From positions 1 to 51,719 of the forward strand of contig JAFSEW010000005.1 of NCBI GenBank assembly GCA_017435525.1: a stretch of DNA of 51,719 nucleotides. The letters are read 5' to 3'. Under the pieces are notes generated by a model. The model saw only the letters and a program-made list of their open reading frames with translations. It was not told the DNA's origin and searched no databases. Numbering within the stretch: position 1 is the stretch's first letter; each line of letters begins with the position of its first letter. The translations under genes and the position numbers were made by a program. Origin of the DNA: Oscillospiraceae bacterium (lineage in GTDB: Bacteria; Bacillota; Clostridia; Oscillospirales; Oscillospiraceae). Positions 8,692-17,248 of the stretch are shown piece after piece.

Positions 8692-10089
8692 TTATTTTAT
8701 GGCAGGAATCATGGCCAAACCCGTGTTTCCCGTCTGAGGAATCAGGATTTCAAAGATATATACCGGCTGATAGAATCCTTTGGTATCGATGGCGTAGTCC
8801 AGTGTGCAGGAAGTAACCGTCACCGCATCGGAAGCATGGCTCTTCAGGGCTTGCGCATAGATAAATTCCCCTGCTTTCACCTTTTCATAAGCCTGCGCGG
8901 GAGAAATGATCGCAGCATCCTCATAATGCTCGTACCATACCAGTTTATTCTCGATCCGGCGAACGGTATCATCCACGCCGTAGCGAACCCGGAGGGTGCC
9001 ATCCAGCATCAGGGCGCCATCTATATAACGGTCGCAGGTGAAGCTATACCAGCCATCCCCTTCCGCCGCAAATTCCGCTGCTTCCGGGACAACGATGGGA
9101 TAGCCCTTCAACGCATCCACAACCGTTTCCCGGTCTGCGGTTTCCCATTGGGTTACATTATGGTCGAACCCGCCAAAATCATAGCTGCCATCGTGATAAT
9201 AGACAGACATAATACCCCGGGAGAGATTGTAATAAGCCATCTCCTGATAGTAGCTGACCATATCCACCGTCTGCCCTGCCAGCGCCGCCATTTCTTCCGC
9301 AAAGGCATCACATTCCGCTTTTGTCATGGTCTGGGTGCGGTAAACAGGAACATTCCCGGCAGAATCCGGCAGTTCGCATTCCACCGTCCATTGCAGATGA
9401 TTCAGGTTTACGCGGTAAGCGGCAGCTTCCGGCAGATTGCCGTATTCCTTGATGCCATAGGCAGCAAAAACACTGCCGATTGCAAGGCACGGGATCAGCA
9501 GCAGGCAGGCAAATTTCCAAAAGGGCTTTGCTCGCATTCCCTTCTCACGGAAAAGTGCCAGAATCGCCATGATTGCAAAGTAGCCCATAGCAGCACCCAA
9601 TGCATTGCAGAATAGATCATCCACATCGCAGATGCCGCGGCCCATGGCTAACTGAAGCAGTTCAATGGCCACAGATGTCCCAAATCCAACAGGAATCGTC
9701 AGATACCATTTTCGGAACTTTTTGCCCAGCAAAGGCAGCAGGAATCCCAGGGGGCCAAACATGGCAATATTCAGCAGAACATTGGCCCAGTTCTTGGCAG
9801 AGAAATTATTCCACGCTTCCCGCCACGCCCGGAACAAATGCAGATTCCATTCTCTGTGGAAAAAGCCTGCCCAGCGCAGCATGGTCGCGTAGATTACGAT
9901 AAGGATATATCCAAAGAAGATCAGCCACAAAAAGATCTTTCCCCAGGGAAATTTCTTCTGCCCTTTGTATTTCTTTTTGTGGATGAAAAATGCAACCGCA
10001 AGAACAGCCGCAGCAAGAATACCTGCAAGCAGCACCAGAACGATGCTGTTTTTCAATAAGTAAAGAACATATTTCAGAAATTCAGACAT
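8692..10089 (-). CDS. VanZ-family membrane protein with a long extracytoplasmic C-terminal domain
   Basis: VanZ proteins are small membrane proteins; one confers low-level teicoplanin resistance, but most have no known role. Residues about 100-190 carry the VanZ pattern: NVLLNIAMFGPLGFLLPLL, SVAIELLQL and DVDDLFCNALGAAMGY. Helices lie near residues 12-35, 50-68, 105-122, 128-145, 165-180 and 192-210. The remaining 250 residues are soluble, rich in Tyr and acidic residues, and I recognise no domain there. GGAGGATGTAACC precedes the start. It lies downstream of the BlaR1-like gene, possibly in the same transcript, with a hairpin between. Confidence 0.82.
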   Translation of the reverse strand: MSEFLKYVLYLLKNSIVLVLLAGILAAAVLAVAFFIHKKKYKGQKKFPWGKIFLWLIFFGYILIVIYATMLRWAGFFHREWNLHLFRAWREAWNNFSAKNWANVLLNIAMFGPLGFLLPLLGKKFRKWYLTIPVGFGTSVAIELLQLAMGRGICDVDDLFCNALGAAMGYFAIMAILALFREKGMRAKPFWKFACLLLIPCLAIGSVFAAYGIKEYGNLPEAAAYRVNLNHLQWTVECELPDSAGNVPVYRTQTMTKAECDAFAEEMAALAGQTVDMVSYYQEMAYYNLSRGIMSVYYHDGSYDFGGFDHNVTQWETADRETVVDALKGYPIVVPEAAEFAAEGDGWYSFTCDRYIDGALMLDGTLRVRYGVDDTVRRIENKLVWYEHYEDAAIISPAQAYEKVKAGEFIYAQALKSHASDAVTVTSCTLDYAIDTKGFYQPVYIFEILIPQTGNTGLAMIPAIK

Positions 10090-10124
10090 TGGTTACATCC
10101 TCCTTATGTGCCAAAGAATACCAT

Positions 10125-10155
10125 ATCCCCGCCGCAGGCGCAACGCGGCGGGGAT
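10125..10155 (-). terminator. Hairpin between the M56 sensor gene and the VanZ gene
   Basis: Perfect 11-bp stem ATCCCCGCCGC / GCGGCGGGGAT with a 9-base loop, but only a weak T tract afterwards. It may be a partial terminator or a message-processing hairpin. Confidence 0.6.
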
Positions 10156-10184
10156 ACTGTTTACAGTAAGTTTATAGAAAATTC

Positions 10185-12932
10185 TTAATCCGGAATATGG
10201 AACTGCGCGTAGAAGGTCGCTGTATCAGAATCCGCCGTTCCTCTGAAATCTGTGATCTGCTTGCCGATCCGGTATTTCCCCGGCGCGAGGCTGCCGTATA
10301 TGTGTTCCCAGTCAACACTTCCCTGTAAGGCACCGTCCTGCGGAATCAAAAGCGCTTCCAGGGTCCATACAGTGTTCTGCGGCACATCCAGCGTTACCCA
10401 GGCACCGTTTTCATACCGCTGCAGGAAATACGGACTTCCTGTCATGAGCATGCCCGTGGGTTTTCCGCCGCTATGCCTGCAAATCAGGGTAAGGCCCGTG
10501 GGCGTTACATCCTTTACAAGCAAAGAAATGCTCCAGCCATATTCCCCTGACAGATACTTTTCCTCCCACGGATACCCGCTTTGGTCAAATTGGCACAGGA
10601 AGGAAACCATGTCCTGCATGGTAATGCCCCGGAGGGTATAGCGGCAGGGATAGCCGTCTGGATATTCCCCATAGTTGAAAGTATCGTCATCTCCGAAAGC
10701 GATGCTGGTAACTGTGTTCTCCTCTGCCATAAAGTCGAGAGAATAGGTCCAGCCGTAATACCCCTTGCTGCTGCGTGCATTATCTCCCGATACCTGCGCA
10801 ACGAAATCCATAATGGCCCGGATGTCCTCCGGATCTGTGATAAGGGTATGCTGCCCGTTATGACCGTTGTGCAGATCGATTTTGGTAATGTCGGCATTGC
10901 TGCCTTCCAGAAACACCTGCGCAAACGACAACCGCTCGGCATACGCAACCGTCAAAAAGCGCTGCCAGTCCGGCACGCTCTGCACAAGTGTGTCAAACCA
11001 CTCTCGGCCGGTTTTCTCCCACGACCAGTTCACGATATTCTTTTCCCCCATGGATTTCAGAATATCGTTGCAGGCATAGGCCATTACTTTCTCCCTCAGT
11101 TCCTCCTGTGTACCATCCGGGTTCTCCTGTGCCAAAGCAGTCAGGCAATACCGCAGGGTATCCGCCCCATAGTATTTCAGGAGCTGGAATTGCAAATCGC
11201 ACATCAGCGGCAGATCTGCCAGCGTATTGCACCACTGCTGCCGTATGCAGATATCTTCAATAATATGCTGTATGATCTGCTTCTGGCTAACCTTGTATCC
11301 ATCCGTTAGCTGCCGGAAAACCGCAATCTTCTGCTGCAGGAGCGTCTTCTCCGTATCCGGCCGGACGAAAGCAGGATATTTGGCGTTAATATCCTCCACA
11401 TAATAGCTGCCGTCCCGGGGTTCCCAGTATTCCGCCAGGAGATACTGGCCGTCTTCCACCCGGAAGGTAAGCACCGTAGGCACATTGGAGCCGCCCTTTT
11501 CTACCAGCCGACCATCCTCAATAGAGTAGTCCTGCCGGAATGCAATGCCATATTCTGTTACGGTTTGGGTCTTGCCGGAGCCTGCAGGACTGCTGATTTC
11601 CGAAGTGTAGGTATAAAAGCTGGCGCACTTCATGGCAGCCTGTTCGTATCCATCGTCATACTGATTCAGAATCGCTTGCGCAATGGCCCTGTCCAGATTC
11701 TCAAACCGGGCATCCGTGACCGGCTTCACCTGGGCAGTGAACAGTCTGCCTGAAATTTCCTGCAGCCTTGCCATAACCCGGACATGCTTTCCTACCAGCT
11801 CGTCCGGAACATCTTCGTCACCGGCCTCATAATAGAAAACCTTTTCCGTTCCGTCATTGCAGCGAACGCCGATATACGGGTTTGCATTCTTCGTATTTTG
11901 CTCTGTTACATATCCGAAGTAGTAGGTAGTTCCCACATGCCGACTGTGTCTTACCGCTCTGTCTGTTACCAGGCAAATACCCAGTGCAACGCAGAGGATC
12001 ATCGCAATCAGCAATACCCAGCGGGCGGGTTTCTTCCATTTGGCAAGATTTCGGATTCTGCCCTTGGTATCTCCTTCCCCGAAAGCCAGCGGTGTACCGG
12101 CAATGATACGGTGCCCGGTAGCCAGGGTCAGCAGAGATGCGGAATACGCCCCCCGGACATGACTGCCCAGCTTGCGGATCACCGCCTCATCGCAGCTCAT
12201 TTCCATATCCTTACAGGCCAGGGTAAAGGCAAGCCACACCAGCGGATTGAACCAGTGTACCGTCAGCGCCAAAAAAGCCAGACCTTTCACAATATGATCC
12301 ATCCGGCGGATATGATACTGCTCATGCAAAATGATGTATTCCTGCTCTTGCGTATCCAGATTGCAGGGCAGGTAAATCTTCGGTTTTATAAAACCGATCA
12401 CAAAGGGAGAGGAAATATCATCTGCCATCAGGATGTTCTCCCGCAGCGGTACAGCAATGCAGATCTTCCTGCGGATTTTCACATAGGAGATCACGCTGTA
12501 AAGCAGCATGGCCGCCATACCCGCCACCCATACATATTTCCCGAACAGAATCCAAACGCTCCACCAGTCTGTGCTGACATAGCGGGTCATGCCGTCCTCA
12601 GATTTCTCTGTAGTGGCAACATGCTGGATCCCCAGACCACCGTTCAGGGCATCCCCAATTGCCTGGTATGCTGCGGTTCCAGCGCCGACAAGATTGATGG
12701 GCTCATCCGCCAGAATATAACCACCGGAGGTTTCCGGAAGCTGCGGCACAAGACTGACCGGCGTTTCAAATGCCACCGGACAAAGCAGCCGAAACAGAAC
12801 CACGGCCCAAATCAGGTAAGAAAAGATTTTCGGGGTTCTGCGCAGAAACAGCCTTGCCAGAAGAACCACCGCAATCACAAGGCTGGCAGTCTTGCTCATA
12901 TCCAGAACTGCCATAAACACTCTATCCAACAT
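10185..12932 (-). CDS. M56-family (BlaR1/MecR1-like) membrane metalloprotease sensor with Ig-like C-terminus
   Basis: Proteins of this family sense an outside signal and cleave a BlaI/MecI repressor, derepressing their operon. The zinc site HEQYH is at residues 203-207, with NPLVWLAF and the DMEMSCDEAVI helix following; four transmembrane helices lie within the first 320 residues. At 915 residues it is much longer than BlaR1 (about 600). In place of a penicillin-binding domain it has a small beta domain after residue 330, a middle region without recognisable fold, and a last 110 residues resembling bacterial Ig-like domains (GKYRIGKQITDFRG). Adjacent to and downstream of the BlaI gene (4-base gap). 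No beta-lactamase gene is nearby. Confidence 0.88.
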   Translation of the reverse strand: MLDRVFMAVLDMSKTASLVIAVVLLARLFLRRTPKIFSYLIWAVVLFRLLCPVAFETPVSLVPQLPETSGGYILADEPINLVGAGTAAYQAIGDALNGGLGIQHVATTEKSEDGMTRYVSTDWWSVWILFGKYVWVAGMAAMLLYSVISYVKIRRKICIAVPLRENILMADDISSPFVIGFIKPKIYLPCNLDTQEQEYIILHEQYHIRRMDHIVKGLAFLALTVHWFNPLVWLAFTLACKDMEMSCDEAVIRKLGSHVRGAYSASLLTLATGHRIIAGTPLAFGEGDTKGRIRNLAKWKKPARWVLLIAMILCVALGICLVTDRAVRHSRHVGTTYYFGYVTEQNTKNANPYIGVRCNDGTEKVFYYEAGDEDVPDELVGKHVRVMARLQEISGRLFTAQVKPVTDARFENLDRAIAQAILNQYDDGYEQAAMKCASFYTYTSEISSPAGSGKTQTVTEYGIAFRQDYSIEDGRLVEKGGSNVPTVLTFRVEDGQYLLAEYWEPRDGSYYVEDINAKYPAFVRPDTEKTLLQQKIAVFRQLTDGYKVSQKQIIQHIIEDICIRQQWCNTLADLPLMCDLQFQLLKYYGADTLRYCLTALAQENPDGTQEELREKVMAYACNDILKSMGEKNIVNWSWEKTGREWFDTLVQSVPDWQRFLTVAYAERLSFAQVFLEGSNADITKIDLHNGHNGQHTLITDPEDIRAIMDFVAQVSGDNARSSKGYYGWTYSLDFMAEENTVTSIAFGDDDTFNYGEYPDGYPCRYTLRGITMQDMVSFLCQFDQSGYPWEEKYLSGEYGWSISLLVKDVTPTGLTLICRHSGGKPTGMLMTGSPYFLQRYENGAWVTLDVPQNTVWTLEALLIPQDGALQGSVDWEHIYGSLAPGKYRIGKQITDFRGTADSDTATFYAQFHIPD

Positions 12933-12936
12933 AGCG

Positions 12937-13296
12937 TTACCCCCGCATTGCTTCGATGAGCTTTTTCAGCTCCTCCACTTCTGTATCACTCAGCTGTTTC
13001 CGGGTTCCGAAGGCAGCCAAAAACGCAGGCAGCGAACCGCCAAAGGTTTCCTGCACATAGGCTTCACTGTGGCGGGCGTAATATTCTTCCCGGGAAATCA
13101 GCGATGTGACCACACCGTTTTCTTTTTGAAACAGCCCCCGCTCACACAGGCGGTTCAAAACCGTATGGGATGTGGTTTTCTTCCAGTTAAACTCTGCCAG
13201 ACCGATCTTGGCCAGCTGGCCGGAAGTAATCGGTTCGTTTTTCCAGATAATATCCGCAAACCGGGCTTCCGCTGCACCCATTCGTAAATCAGACAT
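12937..13296 (-). CDS. BlaI/MecI/CopY-family transcriptional repressor
   Basis: Winged-helix repressor that dimerises on palindromic TACA-TGTA type operators and is inactivated by proteolysis via its M56 partner. The 119 residues match the family: N-terminal winged helix (RFADIIWKNEPITSGQLA, then a TTSHTVLNRLCERG recognition region) and a C-terminal dimerisation helix pair ending KKLIEAMRG. The next gene encodes the M56 sensor. Two perfect palindromes lie in its promoter region, so autorepression is likely. Start has AGGAGGGATACAT upstream. Confidence 0.93.
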   Translation of the reverse strand: MSDLRMGAAEARFADIIWKNEPITSGQLAKIGLAEFNWKKTTSHTVLNRLCERGLFQKENGVVTSLISREEYYARHSEAYVQETFGGSLPAFLAAFGTRKQLSDTEVEELKKLIEAMRG

Positions 13297-13313
13297 ATGT
13301 ATCCCTCCTTGTT

Positions 13314-13326
13314 CTACAATTTGTAG
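13314..13326. promoter_or_regulatory. Proximal BlaI-type operator
   Basis: Perfect 13-base palindrome CTACAATTTGTAG between the blaI-type promoter and the start codon, near the expected transcription start. Same CTACA/TGTAG half sites as the distal operator. Confidence 0.75.
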
Positions 13327-13335
13327 TACGCCTAT

Positions 13336-13364
13336 ATACTACATCATGTAGTACGGTTTGTCAA
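13336..13364 (-). promoter_or_regulatory. Promoter and distal operator of the BlaI/M56 operon
   Basis: Minus-strand TTGACA (13359-13364) and TAGTAT (13336-13341), 17-base spacer. A perfect 17-base palindrome TACTACATCATGTAGTA (13337-13353) covers the -10 box and part of the spacer, an arrangement expected to block RNA polymerase. Confidence 0.85.
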
Positions 13365-13380
13365 CCCTGTTTTTCATGGC

Positions 13381-13412
13381 AAAAGCGGAGAACCCTGAGG
13401 TTCTCCGCTTTT
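13381..13412 (-). terminator. Terminator of metA
   Basis: Perfect 14-bp stem AAAAGCGGAGAACC / GGTTCTCCGCTTTT with a CTGA loop, just past the metA stop. It can work on either strand but serves metA. Confidence 0.88.
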
Positions 13413-13415
13413 GCG

Positions 13416-14339
13416 TTATTCATTACCGATGGTTTTAATATCATAGGGTGTGGTCTGATAGACGAAATAGTTGAGCCAGTTGGAAAACAGCAGATTTCCG
13501 TGGCCGCGCCAACGCACCAGAGGCGGCTGGGTATCATCGTCATTGGGGTAATAGTTTTCCGGCACCGTGATGGGCAGGCCCTGACCCTTGTCCCGCAGGT
13601 ATTCGTTCTGGAGGGTCTCCGGGTCGTACTCAGAATGGCCGGTGACAAAAATCTGGCGGCCTTCCTTATTCATCAGCGCATAGACACCGGCTTCTTTGGA
13701 GGAAGCCAGAATCTTCAGGCCGGGAACTTTTTCAATATCCTCCCGATGAATGGTAGTATGTCGGGAATGGGGAACCCAGAAAATATCATCAAATCCCCGG
13801 AGCAGAATAGAGCGCTTATAGTCAGCGGTATGCTCATACACGCCGAACAGCTTGCTGTCCATCTGGTACTTGGGAATACCGTAATGGTAGTAAAGACCCG
13901 CCTGGGCACCCCAGCAAATATGGAATGTAGAATGCACATGGGTCTTGCTCCACTCCATAATTTCGCAAAGCTCCGGCCAGTAGTCCACCTCTTCAAAGGG
14001 CATATTCTCCACAGGCGCGCCGGTAATCACCATACCATCAAACTTGCGGTGCTTCAATTCTTCAAAGCTCTTATAAAAGGCAAGCAGATGCTCCTGGGAT
14101 GTATTCTTGGATTTGTGGGATGTGGTGTGCATCAGTTCCAGATGTACCTGCAGCGGCGTGTTTCCCAACAGACGGGACAGCTGCGTTTCCGTGGCGATCT
14201 TGGTGGGCATCAGATTCAGTACCACAATTTCCAGGGGACGGATCCGCTGGCTCAGCGCCCGGTTCTGGTTCATGACGAAAATATTCTCTTGCTGCAAAAC
14301 ACTGGCAGCGGGCAGATCATTGGGAATCTGGATGGGCAC
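13416..14339 (-). CDS. metAA: Homoserine O-acetyltransferase, MetA family
   Basis: First committed step of methionine synthesis: acylates homoserine. The 307-residue protein is a MetA-type (class I amidotransferase-like fold) enzyme with catalytic Cys142 (HICWGAQAG), His235 and Glu237 (TGHSEYDP). Residue 111 is Glu (GAPVEN); in characterised MetA proteins Glu at this position goes with acetyl-CoA and Gly with succinyl-CoA use, so acetyl transfer is inferred. It starts with GTG at 14337-14339, six bases after GGAGGG. Single-gene unit with its own promoter and terminator; I see no SAM riboswitch or T-box in the short leader. Confidence 0.95.
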   Translation of the reverse strand: MPIQIPNDLPAASVLQQENIFVMNQNRALSQRIRPLEIVVLNLMPTKIATETQLSRLLGNTPLQVHLELMHTTSHKSKNTSQEHLLAFYKSFEELKHRKFDGMVITGAPVENMPFEEVDYWPELCEIMEWSKTHVHSTFHICWGAQAGLYYHYGIPKYQMDSKLFGVYEHTADYKRSILLRGFDDIFWVPHSRHTTIHREDIEKVPGLKILASSKEAGVYALMNKEGRQIFVTGHSEYDPETLQNEYLRDKGQGLPITVPENYYPNDDDTQPPLVRWRGHGNLLFSNWLNYFVYQTTPYDIKTIGNE

Positions 14340-14369
14340 GGTCAGCCCTCCTTTTCGGCAGTTTCCGTC

Positions 14370-14398
14370 ATTGTACTAAAGTTTCATGGGTTTGTCAA
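14370..14398 (-). promoter_or_regulatory. Promoter of metA
   Basis: Minus-strand TTGACA (14393-14398) and TACAAT (14370-14375), 17-base spacer. The -35 box lies inside the last codons of the SpoIID gene, so the two units overlap tightly. Confidence 0.88.
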
Positions 14399-15337
14399 TT
14401 CATACCAATCCGTTTCCAATTGCACATCCTGATAATAATGAGAGAGGATCTGGGCAAAGTCGCTGCCGGTACGGGCCATGGCATCTGCGCCGTACTGACT
14501 CATCCCAACCCTGTGGCCAAACCCTTTTGTTCTGACAACCACAGCATCCTCCTCCATGCACATTTCGAAAACTGTAGATCGCAGGCCAAGCAGCTTACGA
14601 AGCTGCGTCCCTTTATAGGAAACGCCCCCAATGATCATGGATGCCACCGATCCGCTGTCGGTATAATTTACAGTTCCCAGCCATTGGGAACGATCCTCCG
14701 GCAGATCTCTTTGCAGCGCACTTTCAAATGCCGCAAATGTGAAACTAACCGTATCGCTGTAGTGCGCGGCATGTTCCTCTCCGGGGCTGGCAACGGATTG
14801 CAAATAGGGAATCTCTGTGCCCCAAACCGCCACAGCATCTTCCGTAACACCACCGGAGCAGGAAAAATATGTGGCATCAATCAGTTTGCCGCCGTAAGTC
14901 AAAACCATCGCTTCCGTTTCCAGCACGGCTTTTCTTGCTTCCTGTACCGCCTTGTCATCTGCCACAGCGGGATCCCGATAGCTCTGGCAGCAGCCGGAAT
15001 CCGTGCAGACTGCCCCGGCATGCCTGTCCCCGGAAGCTATCCGCAGGGCATAGGTTCTTGCCACCACAGCCTGGGCTTTCTTTGCCTCAAACGCGAAGTC
15101 AGCCGGAAGTTCCCCCAAAATCACCCCGGTCAAATACTCCGTCAGAGGCATTTGCTGCGTTTTTTCCTGCATCAGCACCGCAATTGTCGGCGTCTGCTTT
15201 TCTTCCGATACCGTGATATGGATCTGCTCACATGTTGGTGCCGGTGTCAAGCTGCCTCCACCCAGCGCGCACACCATCCAGGGAACCGCCACCCCAAGCA
15301 CCAGTGCAAATATATATGCTTTCCAGTTTCCTTCCAT
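14384..15337 (-). CDS. spoIID: SpoIID/LytB-domain protein (stage II sporulation protein D)
   Basis: Membrane-anchored lytic transglycosylase that trims peptidoglycan during forespore engulfment, with SpoIIP and SpoIIM. The 317-residue protein has an N-terminal membrane helix (residues about 5-25), then the SpoIID fold with TEYLTGVILGELP (the conserved Glu is in GELP), AQAVVARTYAL, TYFSCSGG and the terminal GFGHRVGMSQYGA. Length matches SpoIID. I chose the second Met (15337) because AGGAGGTAGGAAT precedes it; the upstream Met lacks a site. Transcribed away from the LRR gene. A sigma-E promoter could not be picked out with confidence. Confidence 0.9.
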   Translation of the reverse strand: MEGNWKAYIFALVLGVAVPWMVCALGGGSLTPAPTCEQIHITVSEEKQTPTIAVLMQEKTQQMPLTEYLTGVILGELPADFAFEAKKAQAVVARTYALRIASGDRHAGAVCTDSGCCQSYRDPAVADDKAVQEARKAVLETEAMVLTYGGKLIDATYFSCSGGVTEDAVAVWGTEIPYLQSVASPGEEHAAHYSDTVSFTFAAFESALQRDLPEDRSQWLGTVNYTDSGSVASMIIGGVSYKGTQLRKLLGLRSTVFEMCMEEDAVVVRTKGFGHRVGMSQYGADAMARTGSDFAQILSHYYQDVQLETDWYELTNP

Positions 15338-15426
15338 ATTCCTACCTCCTCGCTTCATTTTAGCGGTAGTCTCCCGGTAAATCCGTCGAATTTCTCAGGA
15401 AAGCATTTCCTTTTCCGCGTCCCGAC

Positions 15427-15455
15427 TTGACAATAGTTGCAGACAGCATTATAAT
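15427..15455 (+). promoter_or_regulatory. Promoter of the TPR/LRR protein gene
   Basis: Perfect TTGACA (15427-15432) and TATAAT (15450-15455) with a 17-base spacer, 38 bases before the chosen start. Confidence 0.92.
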
Positions 15456-15492
15456 TACAACAAATTACAAAATGAAACGGAGTCATTTTTCA

Positions 15493-17214
15493 ATGAAAAA
15501 AGCCTTGCGCATAATTGTACCGCTGGTGCTTGTGCTTGCAGTGCTGGCTTCCACCGCCTGGTACTTTCTGATATATGATCGGCAGCTGACCAAGGATATG
15601 ATCCTTTGGGGTGCCCGTACGCTGGAAGAGCGCGGTAACCAGGAAGCTGCCGCCTGGATGTATGACCTGGCTTATTCCCAGTCCAGCCAGGAGGATACCG
15701 TTGCCATTGAGCTTTCTGAGCAATACCGCCAATACGGCAACTACACCAAAGCTGAATACACCCTTACGGAAGCCATTTCCGAAAACCCTACCCCGGATCT
15801 GTATATCGCCCTGAGCAAGCTGTATGTTGAGCAGGATAAGCTGCTGGATGCCGTAAATATGCTCGATACCGTTCATGATCCGCAAATCCGGGCAACCCTG
15901 GAAGCCCAGCGGCCGCTGGCCCCCACAGTTTCTTATGAGCCCGGTTTCTACACCCAGTATATCAGCGTGGAAGTGCTCTGCAACAATGGCACGCCCTATG
16001 TCAGCGCAGAAGAGCAATATCCCTCCATCGTAACTGACCGGTATGAAGCGCCCATTTCCCTGGGTCTTGGCGATACCGTGCTGCACTGTCTTTGTGTTGG
16101 CGATAACGGTTTGGTCAGCCCCCTGGCTATGTTCGGCTATACCGTAGGCGGCGTTGTGGAACCTGTTGCATTTACCGACAAGGCTATTGAAGATGCCGTA
16201 CGGCAGATGATCAACACCGGCAGCGCTACCACCATTTACACCAGCGATCTTTGGAACATCAAGGAATTCACACTTCCCGCAGAAGCTGCATCCTTTACAG
16301 ATCTGGCGCATCTGACCCGGCTGGAAACCCTGGTAATGGAAAATGCGCCTGCCGGTGTTCTGGCGCAGATGGGCACTGTGGAAACCCTGAAAAACCTGTC
16401 CATGCCCGGCAGCAGTATCAGCAATGCCGATTGGGATGTGCTGGTATCTTTGCGAAACCTGGAAACCCTGGATCTTTCCGGCTGCTCCCTCTCCACCATC
16501 TCCGGTCTGGACGCGCTTTCTCAGCTGAAAGTCCTGAATCTGAACCATAACACCGTCCGCAACCTGGCACCGCTGGGTGCAATTTCCTCTCTGCAGCAGC
16601 TGGATCTTTCTCACAATGCGGTTACGGATCTTTCCGCCTTGTCTGCACTGACGAACCTGATCACCCTGGATGTTTCTCACAACTCCGTCAGCACCCTGAA
16701 TCCCGTCTGCAGCATTCCCACAGTTTCTGTGCTGAAGGCATCCCACAACCAGATTTCCAGTATTGATGCCATGCGGCAGCTGACTGTCCTGCAGGTGCTG
16801 GATCTTTCCTACAACACCGTGGCGGATGTCGCAGCTTTGACTGTATGCACCGAAATCACGGAGCTGAATATCAGCAACAATCAGATTTTGGATATCTCCA
16901 TGCTCAGCACCCTGAAGAAACTGGAACAGTTTGATGTTTCTCACAATCAGGTGCCTGTGCTGCCTGATTTTGCCAAGGATTGTGCTCTGGTAAATCTGAA
17001 CGCCTCTTATAACCTGCTTTCCTCTGTGGAACAGTTGGAGGGGCTTGGCGGCCTGAACACCGTGAATGTGGATTACAATGCAGAGATCGAATCTCTGAAG
17101 CCTCTGGACAAATGTCATGTACTGATCCAGGTAAATGCCCACGGTACGAAAGTTGCGGAAGTGGATTTCCTGACCGAAAAGAGCATCATTGTAAATTACG
17201 ATCCCACCCTGTAA
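15493..17214 (+). CDS. Membrane-anchored TPR and leucine-rich-repeat surface protein
   Basis: Probably an extracellular protein-binding scaffold; ligand unknown. The 573-residue protein has an N-terminal signal anchor (residues 5-28) and no sortase motif. TPR-like helices follow (residues about 35-110, AAAWMYDLAYSQ, YTKAEYTLTEAI). Next is a beta-sandwich of the chitobiase C-terminal type (residues about 125-215, PTVSYEPGFYTQYISVEV). About eleven 22-residue internalin-like LRRs fill residues about 250-560 (LQQLDLSHNAVTDLSALSAL). ATG 15493 was chosen for its GGAG spacing and the signal helix; longer in-frame starts fall inside the promoter. Single-gene unit. Confidence 0.85.
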   Translation: MKKALRIIVPLVLVLAVLASTAWYFLIYDRQLTKDMILWGARTLEERGNQEAAAWMYDLAYSQSSQEDTVAIELSEQYRQYGNYTKAEYTLTEAISENPTPDLYIALSKLYVEQDKLLDAVNMLDTVHDPQIRATLEAQRPLAPTVSYEPGFYTQYISVEVLCNNGTPYVSAEEQYPSIVTDRYEAPISLGLGDTVLHCLCVGDNGLVSPLAMFGYTVGGVVEPVAFTDKAIEDAVRQMINTGSATTIYTSDLWNIKEFTLPAEAASFTDLAHLTRLETLVMENAPAGVLAQMGTVETLKNLSMPGSSISNADWDVLVSLRNLETLDLSGCSLSTISGLDALSQLKVLNLNHNTVRNLAPLGAISSLQQLDLSHNAVTDLSALSALTNLITLDVSHNSVSTLNPVCSIPTVSVLKASHNQISSIDAMRQLTVLQVLDLSYNTVADVAALTVCTEITELNISNNQILDISMLSTLKKLEQFDVSHNQVPVLPDFAKDCALVNLNASYNLLSSVEQLEGLGGLNTVNVDYNAEIESLKPLDKCHVLIQVNAHGTKVAEVDFLTEKSIIVNYDPTL

Positions 17215-17220
17215 TCACAA

Positions 17221-17248
17221 AAATCGCTCCGGAAAACCGGAGCGATTT
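17221..17248. terminator. Bidirectional terminator between convergent LRR and M23 genes
   Basis: Perfect 12-bp stem AAATCGCTCCGG / CCGGAGCGATTT with an AAAA loop, flanked by A and T tracts on both sides, exactly between the two convergent stop codons. Confidence 0.9.

Noticed and set aside
15427-15492. N-terminal extension of the LRR protein from an alternative start at 15427
   Set aside because: The start codon would be the TTG of the -35 box TTGACA, and the extension precedes the transcription start.
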